Positions 1 to 9,252 of a stretch of DNA of 53,702 nucleotides are shown here, one piece after another; the stretch's first letter is position 1, and each line of letters opens with the position of its first letter. A program made the translations under genes and the position numbers. The DNA lies in NCBI RefSeq assembly GCF_014193515.1, contig NZ_BLXX01000020.1:1-53702 (forward strand), in the 5' to 3' direction. The notes under the pieces were generated by a model. It was not told the origin of the DNA. It worked only from the letters and a program-made list of their open reading frames with translations, and ran no database searches. The DNA comes from Geomonas silvestris (lineage in GTDB: Bacteria > Desulfobacterota > Desulfuromonadia > Geobacterales > Geobacteraceae).

Positions 1-436
1 GGTCGATCCGTGAAGGGATCAGGCCAGGGCAGTTATTGAGTTGTCGGAGAGCCGTGCTGCGAAGTCCCACTTTATAGCAGAGGAGTTTTTCACTGTCAAT
101 GCTTTTTTGTGGAACGCTGCGGTGCGTCGTGTTTCGAAAGCGCCCCGTTCGTCAGCGGATGGTGGTTATAACAAAGCTCGCCCGAGGCGTCAACGGGTTT
201 ATCATTTCTTTTTTCCAACAATGCCAAAGGAACAAGGAAAGCAGGGGGTTAGGTGGTGAAAAAAGTTCGCTGGATGCGCGGCCGGGCAGACAGCTGACGA
301 AAAAATCAACCACTTACAAGAACCACATCCCGGAGGCCTGCCATTCTGCAGCTGCCCCCCCTCACCTCTACCCCTCTCCCGGAGGCGAGGGGGGTTTTCT
401 CTCGAGGAGCGCGCGTTGATGATAGGACCGCAGGGC
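1..436. other. gene-free left edge
   Basis: No reading frame here has a plausible start, ribosome-binding site and protein-like composition. The short open frames overlap one another on both strands and resemble no family I recognise. The only structure I can point to is the GC-rich palindrome at 371-392. The stretch probably separates the minus-strand sulfhydrylase gene from an unseen gene to the left. Confidence 0.5.
369..394. repeat. REP-like GC palindrome
   Basis: CCCCTC (371-376) pairs with GAGGGG (387-392) around a 10-nt loop and is followed by GGTTTTCT. The core is similar to the palindrome at 36930-36956 (shared CTCCCGG and CGAGGG words), so both may be copies of a dispersed intergenic element. 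It could also act as a weak plus-strand terminator. Confidence 0.4.
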
Positions 437-482
437 AGAAAAACGAGAAGAGCTGCCACCCTTTGCGGGATGGCAGCTCTTC
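437..482 (-). terminator. intrinsic terminator of the sulfhydrylase gene
   Basis: A near-perfect 15-bp inverted repeat (447-461 with 467-482, one bulge, 5-nt loop) starts 24 bases past the stop codon of the minus-strand gene. On that strand it is followed by a GTTTTTC tract, as expected for Rho-independent termination. Confidence 0.85.
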
Positions 483-506
483 GGCACAGCAATCTTGTAT
501 CGGCCG

Positions 507-1814
<1,308 letters not shown>

Positions 1815-1843
1815 TCACTTTGGTAAAGAAAAGCCGTTTTAAA

Positions 1844-1872
1844 CCTATACGAAATTCTATCAGCACTGTCAA
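1844..1872 (-). promoter_or_regulatory. sigma-70 promoter for metY
   Basis: On the minus strand TTGACA (1867-1872) is separated by exactly 17 bp from TATAGG (1844-1849). The predicted start of transcription, near 1838, gives a leader of roughly 48 nt before the ATG at 1790. Confidence 0.75.
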
Positions 1873-1894
1873 GAAATTACTGGAAGGTTTCCCC

Positions 1895-3388
1895 CTACCC
1901 TACGAAGTCAGGCAACCTGCCATAAAGTTCGGTAATATGTGCGAGTTTGCTGGCAAGGCGCCCCGAGAAGGCATCGGGAGAACAGCGCCAGCTCCAGTTA
2001 CCCGCCGCCTGGCCGGGCACGTTCATGCGCGCGGTACTCGGCAGTTCCAGCAGATCTTGCATGGGGATGATGGCGTAATCGGCTACCGAGGCCAGGGCGC
2101 ATTTGATCATCTGCCAGACGATGTCGCCTTTGTCCCGGTCCAGATAGCTGAGCAGCGCCTTTTGCTCCTTTGCCTTGAGGGATTCAAACCAGCCGAGCGT
2201 GGTGTCGTTGTCGTGGGTACCGGTGTAGGCGACACACGATCTGACATGGTTGTGTGGCAGGTACGGGTTCTCGGGGCCCGAACCGAAGGCGAACTGCAGG
2301 ATCTTCATGCCGGGGAAACCGAACTGGTCACGCAAGGCCTCGACCTCCGCAGTGATGATCCCGAGGTCTTCAGCGATAATGGGGAGGTTGCCCAAGGCGT
2401 AGCACAAGGTGTTGAAAAGCGCCTCGCCCGGCCCCTTGACCCAGCGCCCGTTGACGGCTGTCTTCGCCCAGACCGGCACCTCCCAGAACGCCTCGAAGCC
2501 GCGGAAGTGGTCGATCCGCACCATGTCGTACAGGGAGAGGTCGTTGCGCAAGCGCGCCACCCACCAGGCGTATCCTTCGGCAGCCATGCGGTCCCAGTTG
2601 TAGAGGGGGTTGCCCCAAAGCTGGCCGGTCTTGCTGAAATAGTCGGGAGGTACCCCCGCGACGACGATCGGTACCCCCTTCTCGTCCAGGTGAAACAGCT
2701 GCGGGTTTGCCCAGACATCGGCGGAGTCAAACGCCACGAAAATTGGGAGATCGCCGATAATTGATATTCCAAGCACGTTGGCGTAGCTCTTCAGTTTTTT
2801 CCACTGGCGGGTGAATTGCCACTGTTGATACTTCTGTTCCCCGATCGCGACCCCCAACTTTTCGCTCCAGCTCGCCAGGGCTTCCGGCTCGCGTAGAGCA
2901 ATAGGCTCAGGCCAGGCATTCCAGCTTTCCCCCTTGAAATGTTCCTTCAGCGCCATGAACAGGGCGAAGTCATGGAGCCAGAAGGTCGTGTCGCAGAACT
3001 GCCAGAACTCTTCCTTGCGCCGCTGCGGGGCGGACTCAAAAAACCTCGCAGCCGCCACCTTCAGCAATCCGCTCTTGTAGAGCGTCGTGGCCCCGTAGTC
3101 GACATGGTCGCCGGGAGGATCTGCCTGCAGGCCCTGCGGCGTCAGGTCACCGTCATCGACGATGGCCTCGAAATTGATGAGCAGCGGGTTGCCGGCAAAC
3201 GCGGAATAGCAGGAGTAAGGGGAGTTTCCATAGGCGGTGGGGCCGAGGGGGAGGATCTGCCAGAGCGACTGACCCGATTTATGCAGAAAATCGACGAAAC
3301 GCCGGGCCTCTTCTCCAAAGGACCCGATGCCACCGGTACCCGGCAGCGACGAGGGGTGCAGCAGCACCCCGCTCTTTCTCTTTCTCAC
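1895..3388 (-). CDS. malQ: 4-alpha-glucanotransferase (amylomaltase)
   Basis: This GH77 enzyme transfers alpha-1,4-glucan segments in maltodextrin or glycogen metabolism. N-terminal HPSSLPG and the LPLGPT and NSPYSCYSAFAGNP motifs open the barrel. The catalytic aspartate sits in VRIDHFRG, the acid/base Glu in AEDLG and the transition-state Asp in THDNDTT. The frame is open to 3430, but a GTG at 3388 (MRKRKSGVLL) lies 8 nt after GAGG, so I take that start, giving 497 aa, the usual family length. It is transcribed toward metY but separated from it by a promoter. A second, broken and divergent malQ fragment lies at 52.9-53.6 kb. Confidence 0.93.
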   Translation of the reverse strand: MRKRKSGVLLHPSSLPGTGGIGSFGEEARRFVDFLHKSGQSLWQILPLGPTAYGNSPYSCYSAFAGNPLLINFEAIVDDGDLTPQGLQADPPGDHVDYGATTLYKSGLLKVAAARFFESAPQRRKEEFWQFCDTTFWLHDFALFMALKEHFKGESWNAWPEPIALREPEALASWSEKLGVAIGEQKYQQWQFTRQWKKLKSYANVLGISIIGDLPIFVAFDSADVWANPQLFHLDEKGVPIVVAGVPPDYFSKTGQLWGNPLYNWDRMAAEGYAWWVARLRNDLSLYDMVRIDHFRGFEAFWEVPVWAKTAVNGRWVKGPGEALFNTLCYALGNLPIIAEDLGIITAEVEALRDQFGFPGMKILQFAFGSGPENPYLPHNHVRSCVAYTGTHDNDTTLGWFESLKAKEQKALLSYLDRDKGDIVWQMIKCALASVADYAIIPMQDLLELPSTARMNVPGQAAGNWSWRCSPDAFSGRLASKLAHITELYGRLPDFVG

Positions 3389-3587
3389 TATGAACACCTC
3401 AATTGGTAAAGTAGCGGCGGCACTCGTCACAACAGCGTCACCCGACGGAAGTAATTCCCGAGAAGGTGCAGCTGCGCTCTTTGTTTAAGAGCAAAAGAGA
3501 ATCAAGCCCTAAGCCAGGGATGGTCCCCCTGAGACAAAGCAGGATGAACTATGCCATAAAAAAGCTGTAATGCAAACAAAGGGGGGA

Positions 3588-3616
3588 TTTACGGTGAGAA
3601 AGGGAGGTGCTATAGT
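3588..3616 (+). promoter_or_regulatory. promoter placing +1 at the ATG of the small ORF
   Basis: TTTACG (3588-3593), 17 bp, TATAGT (3611-3616). Only six bases separate the -10 box from the ATG at 3623, so a transcript from here would be leaderless. The -35 matches the consensus at four of six positions. Confidence 0.45.
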
Positions 3617-3622
3617 GCCGCC

Positions 3623-3787
3623 ATGGAAACTATCAAGACAGCAACCTTCGAAGCTCTTCTAGAGCATGCGGTTCCCAATGACACGGGTGGTTATGACTTC
3701 ACCTTGGATGGGGAAATCTTCCAGATCAAGGACACCCTGGAGATTTCCGCGATCGCGACCAGAAAGGGCTACATCATCATCTACTAA
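3623..3787 (+). CDS. 54-aa hypothetical small protein
   Basis: The ATG at 3623 opens a 54-codon frame ending at TAA 3785-3787, with ordinary codon choice, alternating hydrophobic residues (YDFTLDGEIFQIKDTL) and a beta-like tail (GYIIIY). There are no cysteines, signal peptide or membrane segment. It lies alone between divergent-facing malQ and ftsH, the only plus-strand frame in the gap. A GGAGG at 3603-3607 is too far (15 nt) to serve the ATG, but a good -10 box ends six bases before it. I do not recognise the family; function unknown. Confidence 0.55.
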   Translation: METIKTATFEALLEHAVPNDTGGYDFTLDGEIFQIKDTLEISAIATRKGYIIIY

Positions 3788-3804
3788 AGCGGGCCTCGCC
3801 AGGT

Positions 3805-5652
3805 TCAGGCACTGGCGAGAATCGCGTCCACCCGGACGCCGTCCAGGGTCTCCTCATCGAGCAACGCGGCAGCCAGGGCATCGAGTTTCTCGCGGTTCAG
3901 CGAGACGAGTTCCTGCGCCCGCGCTTCCGCCTGTCGGATCAGCGACGCGATCTCCTGATCGATCTGCCAGGCCATCTCTTCTGAAAACGTTTTCTCCTCC
4001 GCCAGCTTCATTCCAAGAAACGGATGTTCTTCCCCGCGGTGGAAGGTCATCGGACCGATTTTCTCACTCATCCCCCACTGGCAGACCATCTTCTCGGCGA
4101 GGTCCGTGACGTACTTCAGGTCGCTTTGCGCCCCCGACGAGATGTCGTGGAACACTTCTTTTTCGGCGACCCTTCCCCCGAGCGCCACACAGAGGCGGTT
4201 GACCAGGTAGTTGCGCGGGTAGTGGTAACGGTCATCTTCGGGGAGTTGCTGGGTCACCCCCAAAGCGCGCCCCCTAGGGAGGATGGTCACCTTGTGCACC
4301 GGATCGGTGCTCGGCAGAAGACGTGCCACCAGGGCGTGCCCCGCCTCATGGTAGGCCGTGATGCGCTTCTCGTCATCCGAGATCACCATGTGACGTTCGC
4401 CGCCCATCAGGATCTTGTCCTTGGCGCGTTCCAGGTGTTCCAGGGTCACGACCATGACGTTGTCCCGCGCCGCGAGGATGGCAGCCTCGTTCACCAGCCC
4501 TTCCAGGTCCGCACCGGTCATCCCGGGAGTTCCCTTGGCGATCACCGCCAGATCCACATCCGGCGCCAGCGGCATCTTGCGGGTATGCACCCGGAGGATC
4601 TTCTCGCGGTCGCGCCAGTCGGGGCGCTCGATCACGACGTTGCGGTCGAAACGCCCCGGACGCAGCAGGGCGGGATCGAGGACGTCGGGCCGGTTGGTGG
4701 CCGAGATCACCACCAGTTCGGTGTGCGGGTCGAAGCCGTCCATTTCGGAAAGCAACTGGTTCAGGGTCTGCTCGCGTTCGTCGTGGCCGCCGCCGAAACC
4801 GGCGCCTCGACTGCGCCCCACCGCATCCAGCTCGTCGATGAAGATGATGCTGGGGAGGACCTTGCGGGCGCTGGCAAAGAGATCGCGGACCCTGCTGGCG
4901 CCGACCCCGACGAACATCTCGATGAAGGCTGAAGCCGAAATCGAGAAAAACGGTACTCCCGCCTCACCCGCCACAGCCCGGGCCAAGAGCGTCTTCCCGG
5001 TTCCCGGCGGCCCCACCAGGAGCACCCCCTTGGGGACCTTTCCGCCTATCTGTTTGAACTTGCCCGGCTCTTTCAGGTACTCGACCACCTCGCGCAGTTC
5101 CTGCTTCGCCTCTTCCATCCCCGCAACATCGGCAAAGGTGACGTTGATGTGCTCCGAGGTGTAGGTCTTCGCGCCGGAACGGGAAAAGCTCCCCATCATG
5201 GCGCCGGGGCCCTGACTCTTCATCCCTCTCATGATGAACCACCAGACCCCCAGGATGAGCAGCCAGGGGAGCAGGTAGATGAAGATGTTGCCCGCGGTGG
5301 AGCCGTCGACCGGCAGGACCTGGACGTCGACCTTGCGTGCCTGCAATTCCGGGAGGAGGGTGGGATCACCAAAGGAGGGGATGTTGCTGTTGAAGAAGGC
5401 AGTGTCGACCGGACCGCCCTTTTGCCCCGCAGGTTGCGGGATTGCGATCTTGGTGCGGAACTCCCCACGCAGGTTGCTGCCGCGCAGGGTGACTTTCTTG
5501 ACATTTCCGGCGGTCAACTCATCACGAAAGCGGGAATAGCTGATATCGGCACCACGCTCGGCGGACTGCTTGATATAGGAACCATAGAAAGCATCGAGCA
5601 ACAGGACCAGCAGACCGGTAACCAGCAACGGTCTCCAGATTGACTTCCCCAT
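3805..5652 (-). CDS. ftsH: ATP-dependent zinc metalloprotease FtsH
   Basis: This inner-membrane AAA+ protease degrades misfolded membrane proteins and short-lived regulators. From the ATG at 5652 (GAGGAG 8 nt upstream; the frame is open further, to 5736) it is 615 aa. It has TM1 at about 7-25, a periplasmic domain, TM2 at about 122-141, Walker A GPPGTGKT at 214-221, Walker B IIFIDE near 269-274, the second-region-of-homology arginines in RPGRFDR, and the zinc site HEAGH at 435-439. All catalytic residues are intact. It ends soon after the protease domain, without a long C-terminal tail. It stands alone, 18 bp from the convergent small ORF and 226 bp from the cas6-like gene upstream. Confidence 0.96.
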   Translation of the reverse strand: MGKSIWRPLLVTGLLVLLLDAFYGSYIKQSAERGADISYSRFRDELTAGNVKKVTLRGSNLRGEFRTKIAIPQPAGQKGGPVDTAFFNSNIPSFGDPTLLPELQARKVDVQVLPVDGSTAGNIFIYLLPWLLILGVWWFIMRGMKSQGPGAMMGSFSRSGAKTYTSEHINVTFADVAGMEEAKQELREVVEYLKEPGKFKQIGGKVPKGVLLVGPPGTGKTLLARAVAGEAGVPFFSISASAFIEMFVGVGASRVRDLFASARKVLPSIIFIDELDAVGRSRGAGFGGGHDEREQTLNQLLSEMDGFDPHTELVVISATNRPDVLDPALLRPGRFDRNVVIERPDWRDREKILRVHTRKMPLAPDVDLAVIAKGTPGMTGADLEGLVNEAAILAARDNVMVVTLEHLERAKDKILMGGERHMVISDDEKRITAYHEAGHALVARLLPSTDPVHKVTILPRGRALGVTQQLPEDDRYHYPRNYLVNRLCVALGGRVAEKEVFHDISSGAQSDLKYVTDLAEKMVCQWGMSEKIGPMTFHRGEEHPFLGMKLAEEKTFSEEMAWQIDQEIASLIRQAEARAQELVSLNREKLDALAAALLDEETLDGVRVDAILASA

Positions 5653-5878
5653 GAGAAGCTCCTCAGCGAGTGAGTGACCGCTAACACAGGGGAAGTCTAA
5701 CCGAGAAAGGGCGCAATACAAGGCAGGAGGGCTCAAGGGAGCCGGCAGCGGCAGGAAGCCTTTTTTATCATGAGACGCCGGGCGGCAGGTTCTGATGAGA
5801 AAAGCGAGGCCGCTTCAAGCAGGGTAATGGAAATTTCAGGGGGAGCACGTGTGACCGTCCAGATCGGTACCGCTCAGG

Positions 5879-6754
5879 CTAGCGCTCGAGCTGGAACCGG
5901 CCGAAGCCGAACGAGGCGCCTTTGCCGAGGTGGGTGGCGGTTCCCAGCTGCAGCAGCAGGTGGAACGGCTCCAGATCGCCGGCGAAGGTAACACTGCCGA
6001 TCAGACCGGCGGGGCGCCCGCCCCAGATGTCGAGGCGGCAGTCGGAACCCACGGTCCGGATCGTGCCCGCGGCCTGGGAGAGCCACCGGTAGTCGAGTGG
6101 GAGCTCAACCCCTTCGTAGTAGTAGGCAAGCGACGAGACACGACGCATCAGGGCCCGGGTCAGTTCGGCAAAGCTGAAACGGCGCACGAGCCTCCCTTCG
6201 TGGGTGAGCTTGAGCGGCGTGACGAAGCGCACCGTCACCCGGTCCGGCGGCAGCGGCCCCGACGCGCTGGGATCAAGGGCGCTCAGCAGCGGGAGCGCCG
6301 GTTGGAGCCCCGCGGCCACGGCCTCGCGCCCGCCCCCCGGAGATTCGGCCTCGACCTTCAGCACGGTGGCCGGCAATCCCTCGAGCAGGATCCCCACCGC
6401 CTCCATGAAATGCGGCAGGTGATGCACGGCGCGCCCGAAGAGGGTGAGGGAACAGGCGAAACTGGAGCCGCCATTGGGGATGGGCAACAGCTGCGGGAAA
6501 TGGAAGACAAAAGGAAGCGGAGGTTTTTGGTGGCGTCGCAGCGCCTCAGGGTCGCGGGCGAGGTGCTGACCGAAGATTTCGGTGTGAGGGCAGCTGTCGG
6601 AAGTACGGCATCCGGCGCAGGCGGCCCGTCCGCAGGCGAGTACACGGCGGAAAGCCGCTTCGAAGCGGGCCCGGCTCGCGTACAGCAGGTAGGGATCCTC
6701 AAGATCCTCTTCCAGCATGAATTGGAAGTGAATTTTTACGTAGTGCAGCTCCAC
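5879..6754 (-). CDS. orphan Cas6-like RAMP endoribonuclease
   Basis: This 291-aa protein fits the Cas6 family of pre-crRNA processing RAMP proteins. Its C-terminus has the family glycine-rich loop (THLGKGASFGFGRF, about 273-288), and an N-terminal Cys cluster (C41, C46, C49, C55) of the CxxC type occurs in one Cas6 subfamily. The GTG at 6754 follows GAGGAG by six bases. Cas6 normally cuts repeat RNA to make guide RNA, but no repeat array, cas1/cas2 or effector gene is visible in the window, so the role is open: it may act in trans on distant arrays or have been repurposed. It has its own promoter. The family call rests on motif and length, not on an alignment. Confidence 0.72.
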   Translation of the reverse strand: MELHYVKIHFQFMLEEDLEDPYLLYASRARFEAAFRRVLACGRAACAGCRTSDSCPHTEIFGQHLARDPEALRRHQKPPLPFVFHFPQLLPIPNGGSSFACSLTLFGRAVHHLPHFMEAVGILLEGLPATVLKVEAESPGGGREAVAAGLQPALPLLSALDPSASGPLPPDRVTVRFVTPLKLTHEGRLVRRFSFAELTRALMRRVSSLAYYYEGVELPLDYRWLSQAAGTIRTVGSDCRLDIWGGRPAGLIGSVTFAGDLEPFHLLLQLGTATHLGKGASFGFGRFQLER

Positions 6755-6773
6755 GATGCGCTCCTCGGGAGCT

Positions 6774-6802
6774 TATATAACTGGTGAACGTTGTCGAAGC
6801 AA
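6774..6802 (-). promoter_or_regulatory. promoter for the cas6-like gene
   Basis: On the minus strand TTGCTT (6797-6802), 17 bp, TATATA (6774-6779). The -10 box ends 20 bases upstream of the GTG start at 6754, leaving a short leader that contains GAGGAG. Confidence 0.55.
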
Positions 6803-6935
6803 GCAAATAGCGGAAGGCGGCGTCCTGGTAGTACCTGCACCAGCTCAGCGGTCCCATTTAAAGCAACCTGCGGGGCAGCCGGACTGGGGGGCTGTGGAGT
6901 ACGGAGCTATCGGCTGCGGAACTTGCGGGAGGCAC

Positions 6936-6968
6936 AAAAAAAGTGGCCCTCCTGTCGAAGGGCCACCT
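6936..6968 (-). terminator. intrinsic terminator of the Tim44-domain gene
   Basis: GTGGCCCT (6943-6950) pairs with AGGGCCAC (6959-6966). On the minus strand the hairpin is followed by seven T (6936-6942), about 20 bases after the stop codon. Confidence 0.88.
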
Positions 6969-6988
6969 GGTCGGGATGGGATCGTTTG

Positions 6989-7954
6989 CTACTTCTGCGT
7001 GATGGCGCTCAGCTTCCAGGGGTTGTTGCCGACCGGCCTGGTGAAGGTCCAGAACTCCTCGAACTTCACCGGATCTGTCTTGCTCCCGGCAACCACCTGC
7101 CCCGTCGTGTCGTCGGTGGTGTAGTCCAGGAGGTTTGCGTAGATGAGCGCGGTCAGGTAGTCCTGGCCACTTTCCTGCCAAGCCTCCGAGATCTCCACCG
7201 TGCGCACCGCGATGTTCTCCAGACGGTTCACCCGCTTCTCGCGCAGCAGGCGGTCCACGTCGTTTTGCAGGATCCCGCGCATCTCCTCGGTCAAAAGCCC
7301 TCTCACCCCGGAGAGATCCCGGTTCATCCAGGCCCCCTGGATCTTGAAGAACATGTCCATGACGTTGTCGTTGAAGCGCTGCTCGTCGAAGGCGGGGTCC
7401 ATCTGGCGGATGTAGGCCAGGCCGTCGGCCAACTCGTCGCGCTGCGGCGCGTAGTTGAGCCCTGGGGCTTGGGACTGGTAATCGTTCATCTGGATCACCC
7501 GGCCAGGTTCCCCGTAGCTCGTGTCGCTAGCGCGTTTTTTTTTTACAAAGCGATAGATCATGTAGCCGATGCCTGCCAAGAGCAGGATCTCGAAGAGGCC
7601 GATCCCCCCGCCGCCGTAACCGCCGCCGTAGCCGCCGAACCCCATCGACCGGAACAGCATCCCGCCCAGCATCCCGCCGGCGAGGCCACCGAGGAGGCTG
7701 CCGCCGAAGCTGCGCCCGAAGGAGGGCTGCTGGTAAGGCTGTTGGTAGGGTTGCTGCGAGGGTTGGGAAGGGGCGTACTGGCGCGACGGCGACATCTGGG
7801 AAGGAGGCGCCACCGGCCGGGAGTAGCTCCGCGACCCCCTGCTGCCGATCGACCCGCCGCCACCAACCCGGGCCTCGGCCCCCTGCTGCACCACGAGCAG
7901 CGCCGCAACTGCAAGAGCCGCAACCATCGCCCACGTTCTCACTATTCTGCTCAT
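6989..7954 (-). CDS. Tim44-like domain membrane protein
   Basis: Start ATG at 7954 (GAGGAG six bases upstream) gives 321 aa; the longer open frame to 8083 would overlap the upstream HD gene. Residues 1-28 look like a signal peptide. Then comes a low-complexity Ser/Gln/Gly-rich region (about 30-118, with QQPYQQP repeats and GGYGGGYGGGG), one membrane segment at about 118-136 followed by KKKR, and a C-terminal Tim44-like domain (about 175-320, ending in FWTFTRPV.NNPWKLSAI). Bacterial members are of unknown function and sit at the inner membrane. Codons at KKKR contain a run of ten A, a possible slippage site. It is the last gene of a PilZ-HD-Tim44 run and is followed by a strong terminator. Confidence 0.82.
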   Translation of the reverse strand: MSRIVRTWAMVAALAVAALLVVQQGAEARVGGGGSIGSRGSRSYSRPVAPPSQMSPSRQYAPSQPSQQPYQQPYQQPSFGRSFGGSLLGGLAGGMLGGMLFRSMGFGGYGGGYGGGGIGLFEILLLAGIGYMIYRFVKKKRASDTSYGEPGRVIQMNDYQSQAPGLNYAPQRDELADGLAYIRQMDPAFDEQRFNDNVMDMFFKIQGAWMNRDLSGVRGLLTEEMRGILQNDVDRLLREKRVNRLENIAVRTVEISEAWQESGQDYLTALIYANLLDYTTDDTTGQVVAGSKTDPVKFEEFWTFTRPVGNNPWKLSAITQK

Positions 7955-8006
7955 CACGTTCTCCTCACTGTCGTCTGTCTCGGAAATTGCCGCACACGTC
8001 ATTGTA

Positions 8007-8810
8007 TCAGGTAGCCGAATTCGCCGCCAACCGGTCTTCGAGGTAACCCTGCACCCGGTCCACGATGCCGCGCACCACGGCATCGTCGGGGAGCGTGGCG
8101 GCCAGTTGCGGCACCAGAGACCGCTCTTTAATGAGCTTGTGCGTTGTCACGAAGTTAATATCATAAACCCAGGAGAGTTGCAGCAGTTTAAAATCGTTGA
8201 GACTTTTCAGCATGGTGAGTTCGACCATCCGCCCCGCCTCTACCGCCTTGAGAACCTCGTCCGAACAGTAGGGGAGATCGGGAAACCCGAGCCCGGCCGC
8301 GGAGGCACGCTCCCCCTCGGGGGCGAAGAAGTAGTCGATGAAGACGCGCCAGATGTCGATCTTATCGGCGTCGCGGACCAGACGCAGCAGGTCCTCGGTT
8401 GCCGCAGGGAGCCCGGCGGGAATCTGGAAGACGTTGTGCAGGCGGACCGCGAAGTAGACGCTGTCGCGCTCCTCCTTGGGGAGAAAGTCGAGCAGGGAGC
8501 TCTGTTTGAGGACTTGGGCGGAGAGATGGGCGTGGTTCACCGACTCGCTGTCCAGGAAGGTGCGGTACTCCCGGTACTGCGGAAAGCGGCCCAGGTCGTG
8601 ACACAACGCCGCCACCTGGGCCAGCATCTGGCGTCGCTCTCCCCCCTCGGCGGCAATGAGCCGGGCCGCCTCGCAGACCTTGCGGGTGTGCAGCTCCTTC
8701 AGATCGAAGTTGCGCTGCACCTCCGGATCGGCGCTGCGAAAGGACCGGCAGTAGGCCCCGAACCAGGCGGTAAGCGAAACCAGGTCGGTGACCTCCGAGC
8801 TGTCAAACAT
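8007..8810 (-). CDS. HD-domain phosphohydrolase
   Basis: This 267-aa protein has the full HD metal set: H41 (in KELHTRK), H71-D72 (CHDLGR) and D148 (RDADKIDIWR). It probably hydrolyses a phosphoester or nucleotide; the substrate is unknown. Residues 150-267 form a helical C-terminal region. The ATG at 8810 overlaps the stop codon of the PilZ gene (8803) by eight bases, suggesting translational coupling; a TTG at 8831 is a less likely alternative. Pairing with a PilZ protein hints at cyclic-di-GMP-linked signalling, but this is not an HD-GYP domain, because the GYP motif is absent. Confidence 0.8.
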   Translation of the reverse strand: MFDSSEVTDLVSLTAWFGAYCRSFRSADPEVQRNFDLKELHTRKVCEAARLIAAEGGERRQMLAQVAALCHDLGRFPQYREYRTFLDSESVNHAHLSAQVLKQSSLLDFLPKEERDSVYFAVRLHNVFQIPAGLPAATEDLLRLVRDADKIDIWRVFIDYFFAPEGERASAAGLGFPDLPYCSDEVLKAVEAGRMVELTMLKSLNDFKLLQLSWVYDINFVTTHKLIKERSLVPQLAATLPDDAVVRGIVDRVQGYLEDRLAANSAT

Positions 8811-9177
8811 GGTGGCTCTTGGCAGCGGCAAATGCGGCGAACTCGGCCATCACCTTCGACTCGTCCCCCCCCTGGTACGAGATCACGCTGCGCAGGTGGG
8901 CGAAGGATTCAACGTCCATTTTCTCGAAGATGCAGCCGATCCCCCCCGGCATGCTGCGCGCCACGCTGCCGCTTACGTTGATGACGACGGGATCCTCGGT
9001 GTCGGTGAGATAGATGGTGACCTCCACCGGCGCCCCGATGGGGATCTGCTGGTCGGTCTCCAGGTAGAGGCCGTGCAGGCTCAGGTCCCGCACCTCGCCC
9101 TTTAACACCACGTCTTCGCTTTGTACCAGTGCCGACACCCTGAAGCCTACCCGGGAAAAACTCCGTTTTTCTTGCAT
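8803..9177 (-). CDS. PilZ-domain protein (c-di-GMP binding)
   Basis: This 124-aa single-domain PilZ protein has the c-di-GMP signature: RSFSR at 5-9 (RxxxR) and DLSLHG at 31-36 (D/NxSxxG), followed by the beta-barrel strands. Such stand-alone PilZ proteins act as cytoplasmic adaptors that pass on c-di-GMP levels to motility, exopolysaccharide or regulatory targets. It overlaps and precedes the HD-domain gene, so the two are likely co-translated. The C-terminal tail is Ala-rich and lacks a second domain. Confidence 0.88.
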   Translation of the reverse strand: MQEKRSFSRVGFRVSALVQSEDVVLKGEVRDLSLHGLYLETDQQIPIGAPVEVTIYLTDTEDPVVINVSGSVARSMPGGIGCIFEKMDVESFAHLRSVISYQGGDESKVMAEFAAFAAAKSHHV

Positions 9178-9203
9178 GGCAAACCCCTTTCTTGCGCCGT
9201 AGT

Positions 9204-9230
9204 AAAAAAAGGGGGCACGGGCCCCCTTTT
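9204..9230 (-). terminator. terminator of the aldolase gene
   Basis: AAGGGGGC and GCCCCCTT form a tight hairpin; on the minus strand it is followed by seven T (9204-9210). It separates the aldolase gene from the PilZ gene downstream. In the plus direction it ends in only four T. Confidence 0.85.
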
Positions 9231-9252
9231 AGATACTACCTTATTTTGCTCA

